Positions 6,601 to 12,555 of a DNA stretch of 12,894 nucleotides are shown piece after piece (position 1 is the stretch's first letter; every line of letters starts with the position of its first letter). Below the pieces are notes generated by a model. The model was given only the letters and a program-made list of their open reading frames with translations. It made no database searches and had not been told where the DNA came from. Made by a program: the position numbers and the translations under genes. Location: the NCBI GenBank assembly GCA_002763035.1, contig PFDC01000063.1, forward strand, positions 1-12,894, written 5' to 3'. The stretch comes from Candidatus Pacearchaeota archaeon CG10_big_fil_rev_8_21_14_0_10_35_13 (lineage in GTDB: Archaea > Nanobdellota > Nanobdellia > Pacearchaeales > GW2011-AR1).

Positions 6601-8050
6601 ACAAGTAAGCGAAATAGACACCTGTCCATTATGTAAGAATAAGATGACCGAGAAACACTTAGAAGAAGTATACAACGAATGTGACAACAAAATAAATAAT
6701 TCAGAAAAATCCCTCACTGAAAGCGAAGATAAACTACAAAAAATAAAAGGAGAAACTACAAAAATAAGAGAAAAATTGTTATATAACAACGAACTGCTAG
6801 AAAAGAAAAACCAAGAATTAGTAAGACTAAACAGCATTAACGAAAAGAAAGAATACATAAAAAAATATTATGTTCAAGAGAAGACCTTAGAAGAAGAGAT
6901 TGAGACCTTAGAAAAGAAGAAGAAAACCCTAGAAAACGAAAACAACAATAATAAAGAAGTAGAAGAATTATATGACAAACTATTAATGGAAATAGAAGAC
7001 ATATCATCAAGAACAGAAAATAATATAGACACAGAACTAAAATTCAAACAAAGAGACTTAGACCAAACAAGAAACATAATAAAACAAACATTCCGTGATG
7101 AAGAAGAATTAAGCACCGAAATAGAAGAACTAAAGAATAATTATGATAACAAAAATAAAGAACTAAAAAAGAAAGAAACACAAGAACAAGAACTACAAAA
7201 GAAATACCAAAAACTCTTTGAAAAGAGAGCAAAACTACAAAAAGAATCATATGAAATAAGTAATCAAACAATAGGATTAGAACATGAAATAAGAAACAAC
7301 GATGATAAGATAAACAATCAAAAGATAGAATGGGCAAGAACTGACGCAGAAATACAAAACTTAAACGTAGAAATAAGCGAATATGAAGGGATAGAAATAA
7401 TAAATATGCCAGTAGATAAGCTAAGAGCTAAACTACAAGAAACACAAGAAATGCTCATAAGAATAGGAAACGTTAATATGAGAGCATTAGAAGTATACGA
7501 AGGAGCAAGAGAAGAATACGAAAAAGTATCAATAAAAGCAGAAACGCTAAACAATGAAAAAGAAGAAATAATGAAAGTAATAGAAGTAATTGACAAGAAA
7601 AAGAAAAGAACATTCATGAAAACCATGGACTCAGTGAATGAATTATTCACGAGAAACTTCTTACAACTAAGCACTAAAGGACAAGCATTCCTAGACCTAG
7701 AAAACAAAGAAGACCCATTCGCAGGAGGACTAAATATCATAATAAGGGTAGCTAGAGGAAAATACTTTGATGTATCAAGCCTATCAGGAGGAGAAAAAAC
7801 CCTAGTAGCACTATCACTAATATTCGCAATACAAGAATACAAACCATACCCATTCTACATATTTGACGAAGTAGACGCCGCGTTGGACAAAAGAAACTCA
7901 GAAAAACTAGCATCACTAATAAAGAAACATATGAAAACAGGACAATACATTGTAGTAACACACAACGACGCATTAATCACAGAAAGCACAATACTATATG
8001 GAATAAGCATGCAAGACGGAATAAGCAAGGTATTAAGCCTAAGAATATGA
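3608..8050 (+). CDS. smc: SMC chromosome protein with intein in Walker A and a Rad50-like zinc hook
   Basis: This is an SMC ATPase precursor of 1480 residues. Removing the intein (39-564) leaves a 954-residue protein that would dimerise and act in chromosome folding or segregation. The N-terminal head is typical SMC: KGFKSF, Walker A GPNGSGK(38)/S(565) joined by splicing, NITDAVCFVLG, LIFAGT and Q-loop VLQGEIMDLV (Q670). Two coiled-coil arms span about 700-1000 and 1015-1290. The C-terminal head has NVNMRAL, signature LSGGEK (1392-1397) and Walker B YIFDEVDAALD (D1420, E1421). The FDEVDAALD form marks SMC, not Rad50. Between the arms is CPLC (1006-1009) followed by KNKMTEKHLEEVY, like the zinc hook of Rad50, and no globular SMC hinge is recognisable. 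The protein is short for SMC (usually about 1150-1200), as expected without a hinge. The ATG is placed by the conserved N-terminus and a TATA box. The stop TGA begins a 56-bp tandem array. Confidence 0.95.
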   Translation: MPFIEKLVMKGFKSFSSESTIPFSNGMNAVVGPNGSGKSSHYDTLVTLDNGREIKLGKLVEDQLKRTKTHKKLDDGIYADGTLKEPITILSLNKRTMKAEPKIVTKFIKREGEELYKLRTVSGKEVKATGCHPVMSFKEGEVRSLLISELKQGDLIASPRIIKTKGNIGINHEIFRIMGYLIGDGYIARDRIEFVNQDKEVLGDFRKLMSEHYTKDLKIRREKSVERIYLRDVKTVKTIRDYFIKDYDKSITSKVKKIPEDLLEGNNQCVANLLAGLYDTDGSVRKNIPVIEYCTKNKELANQVQGLLLRFGIMSKIKKRMCVATNTTEKIKGEYYYIYIYGKENLEKFYDNIKLRIMRKREIIKHHLDKRTTPNPNTDILPAETNDYVKEIASLLGIKAKPLRKDYPLLSAYIEKRCLPTRSGILRLLQIFKKKLLSLKENYNSLSMNQLPLVECMDNLNLSGQSTSLNLGLSRGTIRDRWATNKFNPKPENLQKFHDYIKNIFEYRLAKIKTLMTLLNNLANSDIYWDKIISIEKLPKEEWVYDLTIENNHNFIANNIFVHNSNITDAVCFVLGRLSIKSLRVAKAANLIFAGTKEHKPFSEATVKIVFNNEDGGLSINTKSVEIQRTVRRTGQSIYKINKETKTRGEVLELLTQAGIDPYGFNIVLQGEIMDLVKIGPEDRRKVIEEVAGISVYETRKNRSLKELEKTEEKLKEINAILRERTAYMKNLEQERQQALKYQRHEQNVKKYKASIIERQRGEKTKELERINQEIEKNNTTKEKLKEKLTKLREELIIREKETNEINDYTQKSSGIEMESLHEAITNLRAELAGLEVKKDNNEHRLEEMLRRRENLKTNIKNYEEEITMLKKKSPIMEQKIKELEKKKKELEAVEEKRKSYYGMKTELNSIRTRTQDKLGQLQRVKGETEYTIKEIERLAEGLTSKETESCRKEIQKIKDENVKLIEETEEKEQVRREIERTLTIYDREINENKDIKKQVSEIDTCPLCKNKMTEKHLEEVYNECDNKINNSEKSLTESEDKLQKIKGETTKIREKLLYNNELLEKKNQELVRLNSINEKKEYIKKYYVQEKTLEEEIETLEKKKKTLENENNNNKEVEELYDKLLMEIEDISSRTENNIDTELKFKQRDLDQTRNIIKQTFRDEEELSTEIEELKNNYDNKNKELKKKETQEQELQKKYQKLFEKRAKLQKESYEISNQTIGLEHEIRNNDDKINNQKIEWARTDAEIQNLNVEISEYEGIEIINMPVDKLRAKLQETQEMLIRIGNVNMRALEVYEGAREEYEKVSIKAETLNNEKEEIMKVIEVIDKKKKRTFMKTMDSVNELFTRNFLQLSTKGQAFLDLENKEDPFAGGLNIIIRVARGKYFDVSSLSGGEKTLVALSLIFAIQEYKPYPFYIFDEVDAALDKRNSEKLASLIKKHMKTGQYIVVTHNDALITESTILYGISMQDGISKVLSLRI
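3722..5299 (+). mobile_element. LAGLIDADG homing-endonuclease intein in smc
   Basis: This in-frame intein of 526 residues covers residues 39-564 of the precursor. Block A starts with Ser39 (SSHYDTLVTLDNG, with D5 and T6 of the block conserved). Block B is T129-G-C-H132. The endonuclease motifs are IMGYLIGDGYI (catalytic D184) and LAGLYDTDG (catalytic D281). Block F is VYDLTIENNHNF, and block G ends in His563-Asn564 before Ser565, the +1 nucleophile. All splicing residues look intact, so it should splice itself out and leave GPNGSGK-SNITDA. Both endonuclease acids are present, so it may still home into empty smc alleles. An extra region at about 380-525 includes an HTH-like segment (459-482). 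Base use differs clearly from the flanking smc sequence, which points to horizontal acquisition. Confidence 0.95.
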
Positions 8051-8216
8051 TTAAGTTATTATTTGTGCAAGACGGAATAAGCAAGGTATTAAGCTTAAGA
8101 ATATGATTAAGTTATTATTTGTGCAAGAAGGAATAAGCAAGGTATTAAGCTTAAGAATATGATTAAGTTATTATTTGTGCAAGAAGGAATAAACAAATTG
8201 CTTAGTCTAAGGATTC
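8011..8216 (+). repeat. 56-bp tandem repeat of the smc 3' end
   Basis: Three near-identical 56-bp units lie at 8011-8066, 8067-8122 and 8123-8178. They differ at two positions: offset 7 reads C, C, A and offset 29 reads C, T, T. A diverged fourth copy of about 38 bases starts at 8179. Each unit starts with the last 13 codons of smc and adds about 16 bases of 3' flank. There are no variable spacers, so it is not CRISPR. The fourth copy runs into the 3' end of the convergent gene 8202-8792. Confidence 0.95.
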
Positions 8217-8254
8217 AGCAATATAACCAACAAGACCTGAGATTTCCCTCATAA
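8047..8254 (+). other. Chain of three micro-ORFs with ATGA overlaps after smc
   Basis: Because of the 56-bp period, each stop TGA overlaps an ATG as ATGA at 8047, 8103 and 8159. This gives open frames 8047-8106 (19 residues, MIKLLFVQDGISKVLSLRI), 8103-8162 (19 residues, the same with E for D) and 8159-8254 (31 residues, starting MIKLLFVQEGINKLLSLRI). ATGA overlaps often allow translational coupling. It is not known whether any peptide is made; by parsimony they are by-products of tandem duplication. Confidence 0.3.
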
Positions 8255-8792
8255 GAACACGCTTCTTATCACCAAAATCAGCAATACCGCGATTTTCTGC
8301 ATCAAGCCTTAACTCTCTAGCAAGAATCCTCACATCATTTAAACCAATCTTCTCAAGATGTTGCCTAACAGCCTCAAAAGTAACACCTATCTTACCAGTA
8401 ACAAGATTCCTAACTCTAGAACCGATCTCCTTAAGACTAAAACCCTCATAAGCCAACCTCTCAATATCAGGACGCCTAATAACTCTACAAGGAACAGGAA
8501 AGTCAAGACCTGACTCATGAATATACTGATACGCCCTAGCCCTACAAACGCCTCTACGTTCTATAACCCCCAAAGCCTCATCAAGATTAGCACCCTCCTC
8601 ATGAAGCTTGAGAACCTGCGCCCTATGACTATCACCCTTTAATGGGACAGCAATACCAAACTTTCTAATATCATAATGAACCTTTCCATAAGTTAACCCA
8701 AGGGTTGAACAAATCTCTTTAATATAATGACCTTTAGAAGCAAGCCGCTCAATAGCCTCCCTCCTTTTCTGATAATTAACCTGTAATTTCAT
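8202..8792 (-). CDS. Putative DNA-binding protein with three HTH-like units
   Basis: A 196-residue soluble protein that I cannot assign to a named family. Three successive segments look alike and fit a helix-turn-helix: about 10-46 (ERLASKGHYIKEICSTLGL, then KVHYDIRKFGI), 55-96 (LKLHEEGANLDEALGVI, then AYQYIHESGL) and 107-151 (ERLAYEGFSLKEIGSRV, then AVRQHLEKIGL). Each has a helix, a turn at about 'G-x-x-hydrophobic-x-E', and a recognition-like helix ending in a short hydrophobic tail. A C-terminal helical region (about 155-196) follows. The most likely role is sequence-specific DNA binding, perhaps regulation; nothing shows a catalytic function. A TATA-like element about 24 bases before the ATG suggests a leaderless mRNA. 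Its 3' end overlaps the last, diverged copy of the smc repeat. A strong inverted repeat lies upstream at 8890-8950. Confidence 0.72.
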   Translation of the reverse strand: MKLQVNYQKRREAIERLASKGHYIKEICSTLGLTYGKVHYDIRKFGIAVPLKGDSHRAQVLKLHEEGANLDEALGVIERRGVCRARAYQYIHESGLDFPVPCRVIRRPDIERLAYEGFSLKEIGSRVRNLVTGKIGVTFEAVRQHLEKIGLNDVRILARELRLDAENRGIADFGDKKRVLMREISGLVGYIAESLD

Positions 8793-8810
8793 AAGACTAT
8801 AATGGTAAAG

Positions 8811-8824
8811 CCATATAATAAATT
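8811..8824 (-). promoter_or_regulatory. Probable TATA box of the triple-HTH gene
   Basis: The minus-strand sequence ATTTATTATATGG is centred about 24 bases before the ATG at 8792, which fits a leaderless start. A second consensus box, TTTATATA (minus sense, 8868-8875), lies further upstream and would give a leader of roughly 50 bases. Confidence 0.45.
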
Positions 8825-8889
8825 AACTATTGACCTATAAGAGATCTTACGATTTCTTAATTCTTAGTATATAAATTATAAAGGGTAAT

Positions 8890-8950
8890 GCTAAGCTCAT
8901 TACTAATCATTGCTTATAACTATCATAATCATAAGGTTATGAGCGTTAGC
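8890..8950. repeat. Imperfect inverted repeat / long stem-loop
   Basis: The left arm GCTAAGCTCAT (8890-8900) pairs with the right arm ATGAGCGTTAGC (8939-8950) as 11 base pairs with one bulged base. A nested 5-bp pair, CTTAT (8913-8917) with ATAAG (8931-8935), lies inside. It sits between the T-rich end of the surface-protein gene and the promoter of the HTH gene, so it could be an operator, a 3' stabilising hairpin or a small RNA. Confidence 0.6.
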
Positions 8951-8962
8951 GAATTAAATTGT

Positions 8963-8997
8963 AAAAAACTAATAACAAATAAAAAAGAAAATAAAAA
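8963..8997 (-). terminator. Oligo-T terminator of the surface-protein gene
   Basis: On the minus strand, T-runs of five and six occur at 8993-8997, 8981-8986 and 8963-8968, starting about nine bases after the stop codon at 9006. Clustered T-runs are typical archaeal intrinsic terminators. Confidence 0.6.
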
Positions 8998-9005
8998 GAT
9001 TGTTT

Positions 9006-10226
9006 TTAGTAGTAACTTTCTCCGAATTCTTCGGACTTTTGAGGTTTCCTAGTAAGCAGTACTATAAGTATAACCAATAGTACAACGAAGACTATGGCCA
9101 ATACTACGGTAAGTACTACCGCGTTGCTACCAGCAATGCTACCAGTAACATTAGCAGTAAATGGAACTCTCTTAACAAGAGCACCATTGCTATTGACATT
9201 GACTCCGAAGTTATAGGTTCCAGAGTTATCAGCACGAACAGTTATTGAAACTGTCTTGCTGCTCATAGGACCAACAGTAACTACTGGTTCATTAGCTCTC
9301 ACTAACAAGCCACTAGCACTTTCCGGAATTATCTCGTAAGTCTTGACATTACTGCCAGAATTCACAAGAATCAAGTCATAAGTAATCTCGCTACCCTTGC
9401 TGAAGTCCTTAATAGCTGAGGAGGTCAATACTTCACTAGCCATTTCAGTACCAGAAACAACCAATTTCTTGGTCATACTTGTAACTGAATCAACTGTTGA
9501 AGCTTCGATTACTAGGTCATAAACTCCAGAAACGGCATTGGAAGGAACGACTAAGTTCAATCTACCAAGAACTGCATCTTCCTTACCATTGTCCTTACTG
9601 TCCTCATCAAGAGGGGTTATGTCCCCGAAGTAAGCACGCTTTTCAACACCAAGTTCAGGAATACTTACCTTAACAAAGGTGTCATCAAGCCTGTTGAATC
9701 CTCTATTCTTAAGAACCACATCAATACTCAAGGCGTTACCAGCACTAACTGTTCTGCTGAATTCAACTGAAAGGATTTCTATGTTGTAAGATTCTCTCTG
9801 AAGCATCAAAGGGAAACTTTCTTCATGATATCCTGTACCAGTCTCAATTCTTACGAACAAAGTGAATCTTTCAGAAGGGTCGATATCTGAAGGAAGTCTC
9901 AAAGCTAAAGTTTTGGCGTAAGTACTACCGTTCAATAATTCGAACCTACTAGTAGAATCCACTATGTCAGTTCTGTAACCACTAATCCAGGCCTTAACCT
10001 TAGCATCAGAAGCATCATCAAGAGCTGAGAATACGACCTTTAAAGGAAGTACATCGCCAGCATTACCAGCAATACTGCTGATACCTGAAGACACATCGAC
10101 GCCGTTAATGGTAGCCTTGAAATCAGTAACTGCAAGGTTCCCAGTACTTAATGCACTAACTGCACCAAATACTGTTAACATTGAGATAACTGCTAACATG
10201 GAAACCAAAAATGTTTTGTTTATCAT
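9006..10226 (-). CDS. S-layer-like surface protein with C-terminal membrane anchor
   Basis: This 406-residue protein is probably exported and held in the cytoplasmic membrane, facing outward as a cell-surface or S-layer-associated component. Residues 1-26 are a signal peptide (MINKTFLVSMLAV onward, ending AVSALS). Next come three beta-rich domains at about 27-150, 151-262 and 263-365. The second and third resemble CARDB/NEW3-type Ig-like folds (LSIDVVLKNRGFN; ITYDLILVNSGSNVKTYEI; GPMSSKTVSITVRADNSGTY), as in the archaeal COG1361 S-layer-type group. About 368-392 is one long Val/Leu membrane helix, then a short tail (RKPQKSEEF...YY). Sequons such as NGST and NVTG suggest glycosylation. A strong BRE/TATA promoter (10276-10290) and mixed synonymous codons hint at high expression. 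The exact family is inferred from pattern, not an alignment. Confidence 0.83.
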   Translation of the reverse strand: MINKTFLVSMLAVISMLTVFGAVSALSTGNLAVTDFKATINGVDVSSGISSIAGNAGDVLPLKVVFSALDDASDAKVKAWISGYRTDIVDSTSRFELLNGSTYAKTLALRLPSDIDPSERFTLFVRIETGTGYHEESFPLMLQRESYNIEILSVEFSRTVSAGNALSIDVVLKNRGFNRLDDTFVKVSIPELGVEKRAYFGDITPLDEDSKDNGKEDAVLGRLNLVVPSNAVSGVYDLVIEASTVDSVTSMTKKLVVSGTEMASEVLTSSAIKDFSKGSEITYDLILVNSGSNVKTYEIIPESASGLLVRANEPVVTVGPMSSKTVSITVRADNSGTYNFGVNVNSNGALVKRVPFTANVTGSIAGSNAVVLTVVLAIVFVVLLVILIVLLTRKPQKSEEFGESYY

Positions 10227-10275
10227 TTTGGGTTTTGTTTTAACAAATTTAGTTATAATACATACAGAATAACGC

Positions 10276-10290
10276 TTTATAAACTTTGCG
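10276..10290 (-). promoter_or_regulatory. BRE plus TATA promoter of the surface-protein gene
   Basis: The minus strand reads CGCAAAG then TTTATAAA, a near-consensus archaeal TFB-recognition element followed directly by a TATA box. The expected start of transcription is near 10255, leaving a leader of about 28 bases before the ATG at 10226. No Shine-Dalgarno site is visible in that leader. This is the best-matching promoter in the window. Confidence 0.75.
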
Positions 10291-10417
10291 ATAGTAACAG
10301 ATTTGGGTCACTCTCAAGTAGTAGTGATTTTCTTGGAACTATTTACCATGTTATCCGGCTTAGGTAACAACATTAAATATTCTTAACTACCTGCTGGTAA
10401 CTATAACCTCTTTACCA

Positions 10418-10882
10418 CTATATGATTCTTTGAAACTCGTCGCTAACTTGACCAATATTCTCTAGAAGGTATGAATGCATTTTACCAATAAGCACTGACT
10501 GTATTCCTTCCTTCAATTTTCCAGTACACAAATCAATATCTCTTTGCGGAGACTCAACAACACCCAGAGGAAGACTACAAACCATGTCCTTACCATTCAA
10601 CCCCTCAAGTTCTGAACTACCACTACGCAACTGTAATAACTTAACATAAACCACACAATTATCACCGCTATTACCCTCAATACGATAATACCAATCAGCA
10701 GTATCACTAGTCTTAATGAATGATGCACTAGAACAAGCACTCAATGAATCACTAAAACAATCATCATCATTACATGCCTCAACATACAATAATCTAAAAA
10801 ATATCATACTAACAGCTACTGCTGTAACAATGAAGAATAATACTAGTAGTATCACAACCCTTTTATCAGACAAAAAACCCAT
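10418..10882 (-). CDS. Cys-rich single-pass membrane protein, unknown function
   Basis: A 154-residue protein not assignable to a named family. Residues 1-8 are short and basic, and about 9-31 form a membrane segment (VVILLVLFFIVTAVAVSMIFF), so the rest should lie outside the cytoplasm. The outer part carries seven cysteines (ACNDDDCF, LSACSS, DNCVVY, MVCSLP, DLCTGK), a number and spacing that suggest disulfides. It reads as a small beta-rich domain followed by a helical C-terminus. It starts 43 bases after the stop of the 10926-11288 gene. A TATA-like TTTTTAAA (minus sense, 10904-10911) about 25 bases before the ATG suggests its own leaderless mRNA. It could be an envelope or pilus-related accessory protein; that is only a guess from topology. 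Confidence 0.68.
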   Translation of the reverse strand: MGFLSDKRVVILLVLFFIVTAVAVSMIFFRLLYVEACNDDDCFSDSLSACSSASFIKTSDTADWYYRIEGNSGDNCVVYVKLLQLRSGSSELEGLNGKDMVCSLPLGVVESPQRDIDLCTGKLKEGIQSVLIGKMHSYLLENIGQVSDEFQRII

Positions 10883-10903
10883 GATAAAACTAAGAGTGAA
10901 GTG

Positions 10904-10911
10904 TTTAAAAA
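10904..10911 (-). promoter_or_regulatory. TATA-like box of the Cys-rich membrane protein gene
   Basis: TTTTTAAA on the minus strand is centred about 25 bases before the ATG at 10882, in the 43-base spacer after the upstream gene. Confidence 0.45.
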
Positions 10912-10925
10912 GGTTATCTTAACTA

Positions 10926-11288
10926 TCAGAATAAGCGCCACCCAGTAACTCTAGAAGCAAGGTCCTTAACATGTTTAGGACTAATGCCCCTATCATAAGT
11001 ACTACTACAACCATTAAATATTGCCATTCTTCCTTCAGGGAAAAGATTACAAAAACCAGCACCACAAAGAACATAAGGAGAATCATCAGGAAGCTTAGGA
11101 ATCCCCTCATCATCATAAGTTGTAACAACTCCAAATTCATCAGCAAAACCTAAAAGAATAGTAGAATGATTACCACTAGAAACATCATGGCTAAACCTCA
11201 ATAACGGAGCATTATCGGGACCATAGAACTGCAAGACCTTGTACCTGCCCTCATTATCAGGCCAATTAACCAGCGGAATATTACTCAT
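10926..11288 (-). CDS. Hypothetical soluble protein
   Basis: I do not recognise this 120-residue protein. It has no signal peptide or membrane segment and looks cytoplasmic. The sequence is rich in Gly, Asp, Pro and aromatic residues, with a stretch LCGAGFCNLFPEGRMAIF about residues 74-91 and a conserved-looking end (GISPKHVKDLASRVTGWRLF). Two Cys in CGAGFC could bind metal, but no second pair is clear. The gene starts 39 bases after the dnaG stop on the same strand and may be co-transcribed with dnaG. A TATA-like ATTTATTAATT about 25 bases before the ATG also allows its own leaderless mRNA. T/G-ending codons agree with its minus-strand neighbours, which supports real coding. Confidence 0.58.
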   Translation of the reverse strand: MSNIPLVNWPDNEGRYKVLQFYGPDNAPLLRFSHDVSSGNHSTILLGFADEFGVVTTYDDEGIPKLPDDSPYVLCGAGFCNLFPEGRMAIFNGCSSTYDRGISPKHVKDLASRVTGWRLF

Positions 11289-11307
11289 GAAGAGATGTTC
11301 TAATAAG

Positions 11308-11320
11308 AATTAATAAATAT
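11308..11320 (-). promoter_or_regulatory. TATA-like box of the 120-residue protein gene
   Basis: ATATTTATTAATT on the minus strand is centred about 26 bases before the ATG at 11288 and lies between the dnaG stop and that start. It suggests independent transcription in addition to any read-through from dnaG. Confidence 0.4.
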
Positions 11321-11327
11321 TACTATA

Positions 11328-12542
11328 CTAAATATTCAATAACCTAATCTTAGTATCCATTCTAGAAAAGCCCTTAGCAGCAATATAATGAATACCCCTA
11401 CTCTCAGAAGCACGAATGATACTAGGAGTAGCATTACCATCAACAATTACACAAAATATTGGTTTCTCAGTACGATTAATAACTGTAGAAGCACTACGAA
11501 CACTCATACTACTAATTATTTCAATCTTATCATTAATTATTAACACAATACCCTTACCACTAACCTCACCAGCTAAGGAATTAATCTTCTTAATATCATC
11601 AGTACTTAATTCACGAAAAGGAAAATTCTCAAGACTATCCTGAGAATAGGAGGAGCGAGGGCGGGAACCGCCTCTCGAATAACTACTCCTACGATCTCCA
11701 TAACCCCTATCTCTATTCTCACTGTAAGAACTCTCATAACTCTGAGAAGAAACCTTCTTCCTCAAAGCCTGAAGTATCTCCTTACCAGTAAGTTCCTCAA
11801 CTTCCTTACCATCAGGCGCAAAAGCAACAAAGTTAACACTTGCGTTATCCATAACATTCCTCACGATAAGCTTACCACCACGATCACCATCAACGAACAG
11901 AATAATCGTCTTAGACTTACTCAATTCCTTAACAGCTTCTGGAAGTTTAGTACCATTCATAGCAATAACATTACTAACATTATTCTTTAAAAGATTAATA
12001 ACATCAGCCCTACCTTCAACAACGATTACTTCATCACCAGACAAATCACCTGATGGAAGTTTCTCATCACCATACTCTTGAAGCTTATCAATCTTAACAG
12101 AAGTCTTAATACTATCAGCTATTTCCTTACCACTATCATTATTACCATCTATTTGTTCTAGTAATTTCTTAGCACGTTCAAGAATGTAATCACGCTTACT
12201 ACCACGAACATCCTCAACCTTACTAACCTCTATCTTAGAATCACTAGGGCCAATACGTTCAATAGTTTCAATAGCAGCACCAATAATAGTAGTCTCAGCC
12301 TTATCAAGAGCTGAAGGAATACTAATACTACCAGTAGTCTTACTACCCTCATGAGATAATTCTACATCAATCCTACCAATCTTACCTTCCTTCTGAAGTT
12401 CACGCATTTCAAGATCACTACCCAAAAGTCCTTCGGTCTGACCAAAAATGGCACCGATAACATCAGGCTTCTCCAAACGCCCCTCAGCGGAAAAAGTGGC
12501 ATGAATCATGTACTTAATCGATACTGGACTAATTTTTGCCAT
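11328..12542 (-). CDS. dnaG: Archaeal DNA primase DnaG (TOPRIM)
   Basis: Archaeal DnaG is a TOPRIM protein found with the RNA exosome and able to make primers. The 404-residue protein opens with the archaeal signature MAKISPVSIKY and the conserved KPDVIGAIFGQTEGLLG and LQKEGKIGRIDVE. The TOPRIM domain shows VEGRADV with E176 and VDGDRGG with D218 and D220, the expected catalytic and metal-binding acids. A linker at about residues 270-310 is rich in Ser, Tyr, Arg and Gly. The C-terminal domain (about 311-404) ends RMDTKIRLLNI. The ATG at 12542 is chosen over a TTG seven codons upstream because GGAG lies about eight bases before it and the family starts there. The length is normal. It leads a minus-strand cluster with two small unknown genes. 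Confidence 0.96.
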   Translation of the reverse strand: MAKISPVSIKYMIHATFSAEGRLEKPDVIGAIFGQTEGLLGSDLEMRELQKEGKIGRIDVELSHEGSKTTGSISIPSALDKAETTIIGAAIETIERIGPSDSKIEVSKVEDVRGSKRDYILERAKKLLEQIDGNNDSGKEIADSIKTSVKIDKLQEYGDEKLPSGDLSGDEVIVVEGRADVINLLKNNVSNVIAMNGTKLPEAVKELSKSKTIILFVDGDRGGKLIVRNVMDNASVNFVAFAPDGKEVEELTGKEILQALRKKVSSQSYESSYSENRDRGYGDRRSSYSRGGSRPRSSYSQDSLENFPFRELSTDDIKKINSLAGEVSGKGIVLIINDKIEIISSMSVRSASTVINRTEKPIFCVIVDGNATPSIIRASESRGIHYIAAKGFSRMDTKIRLLNI

Positions 12543-12550
12543 AATTTTTT

Positions 12551-12555
12551 CTCCT
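12551..12555 (-). promoter_or_regulatory. Shine-Dalgarno site that decides the dnaG start
   Basis: The minus strand reads AGGAG here, eight bases before the ATG at 12542. It lies inside the seven-codon extension from the upstream TTG, which argues for the ATG. A TATA-like TAAATAAATT at 12571-12580 lies further upstream. Confidence 0.6.

Noticed and set aside
3608-8050. Calling the zinc-hook protein Rad50
   Set aside because: The heads carry SMC signatures (NITDAVCFVLG, LIFAGT, FDEVDAALD), and no mre11 gene is adjacent.
8011-8216. A regularly spaced repeat that could be a CRISPR array
   Set aside because: The units abut with no unique spacers and no cas genes are present; the unit is a copy of the smc 3' end.
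10716-10922. A plus-strand frame of 68 codons opposite the Cys-rich membrane protein
   Set aside because: It is antisense to a gene with a clear membrane helix and promoter, and its composition is Asn/Ser/Thr-rich, as expected for a shadow frame.
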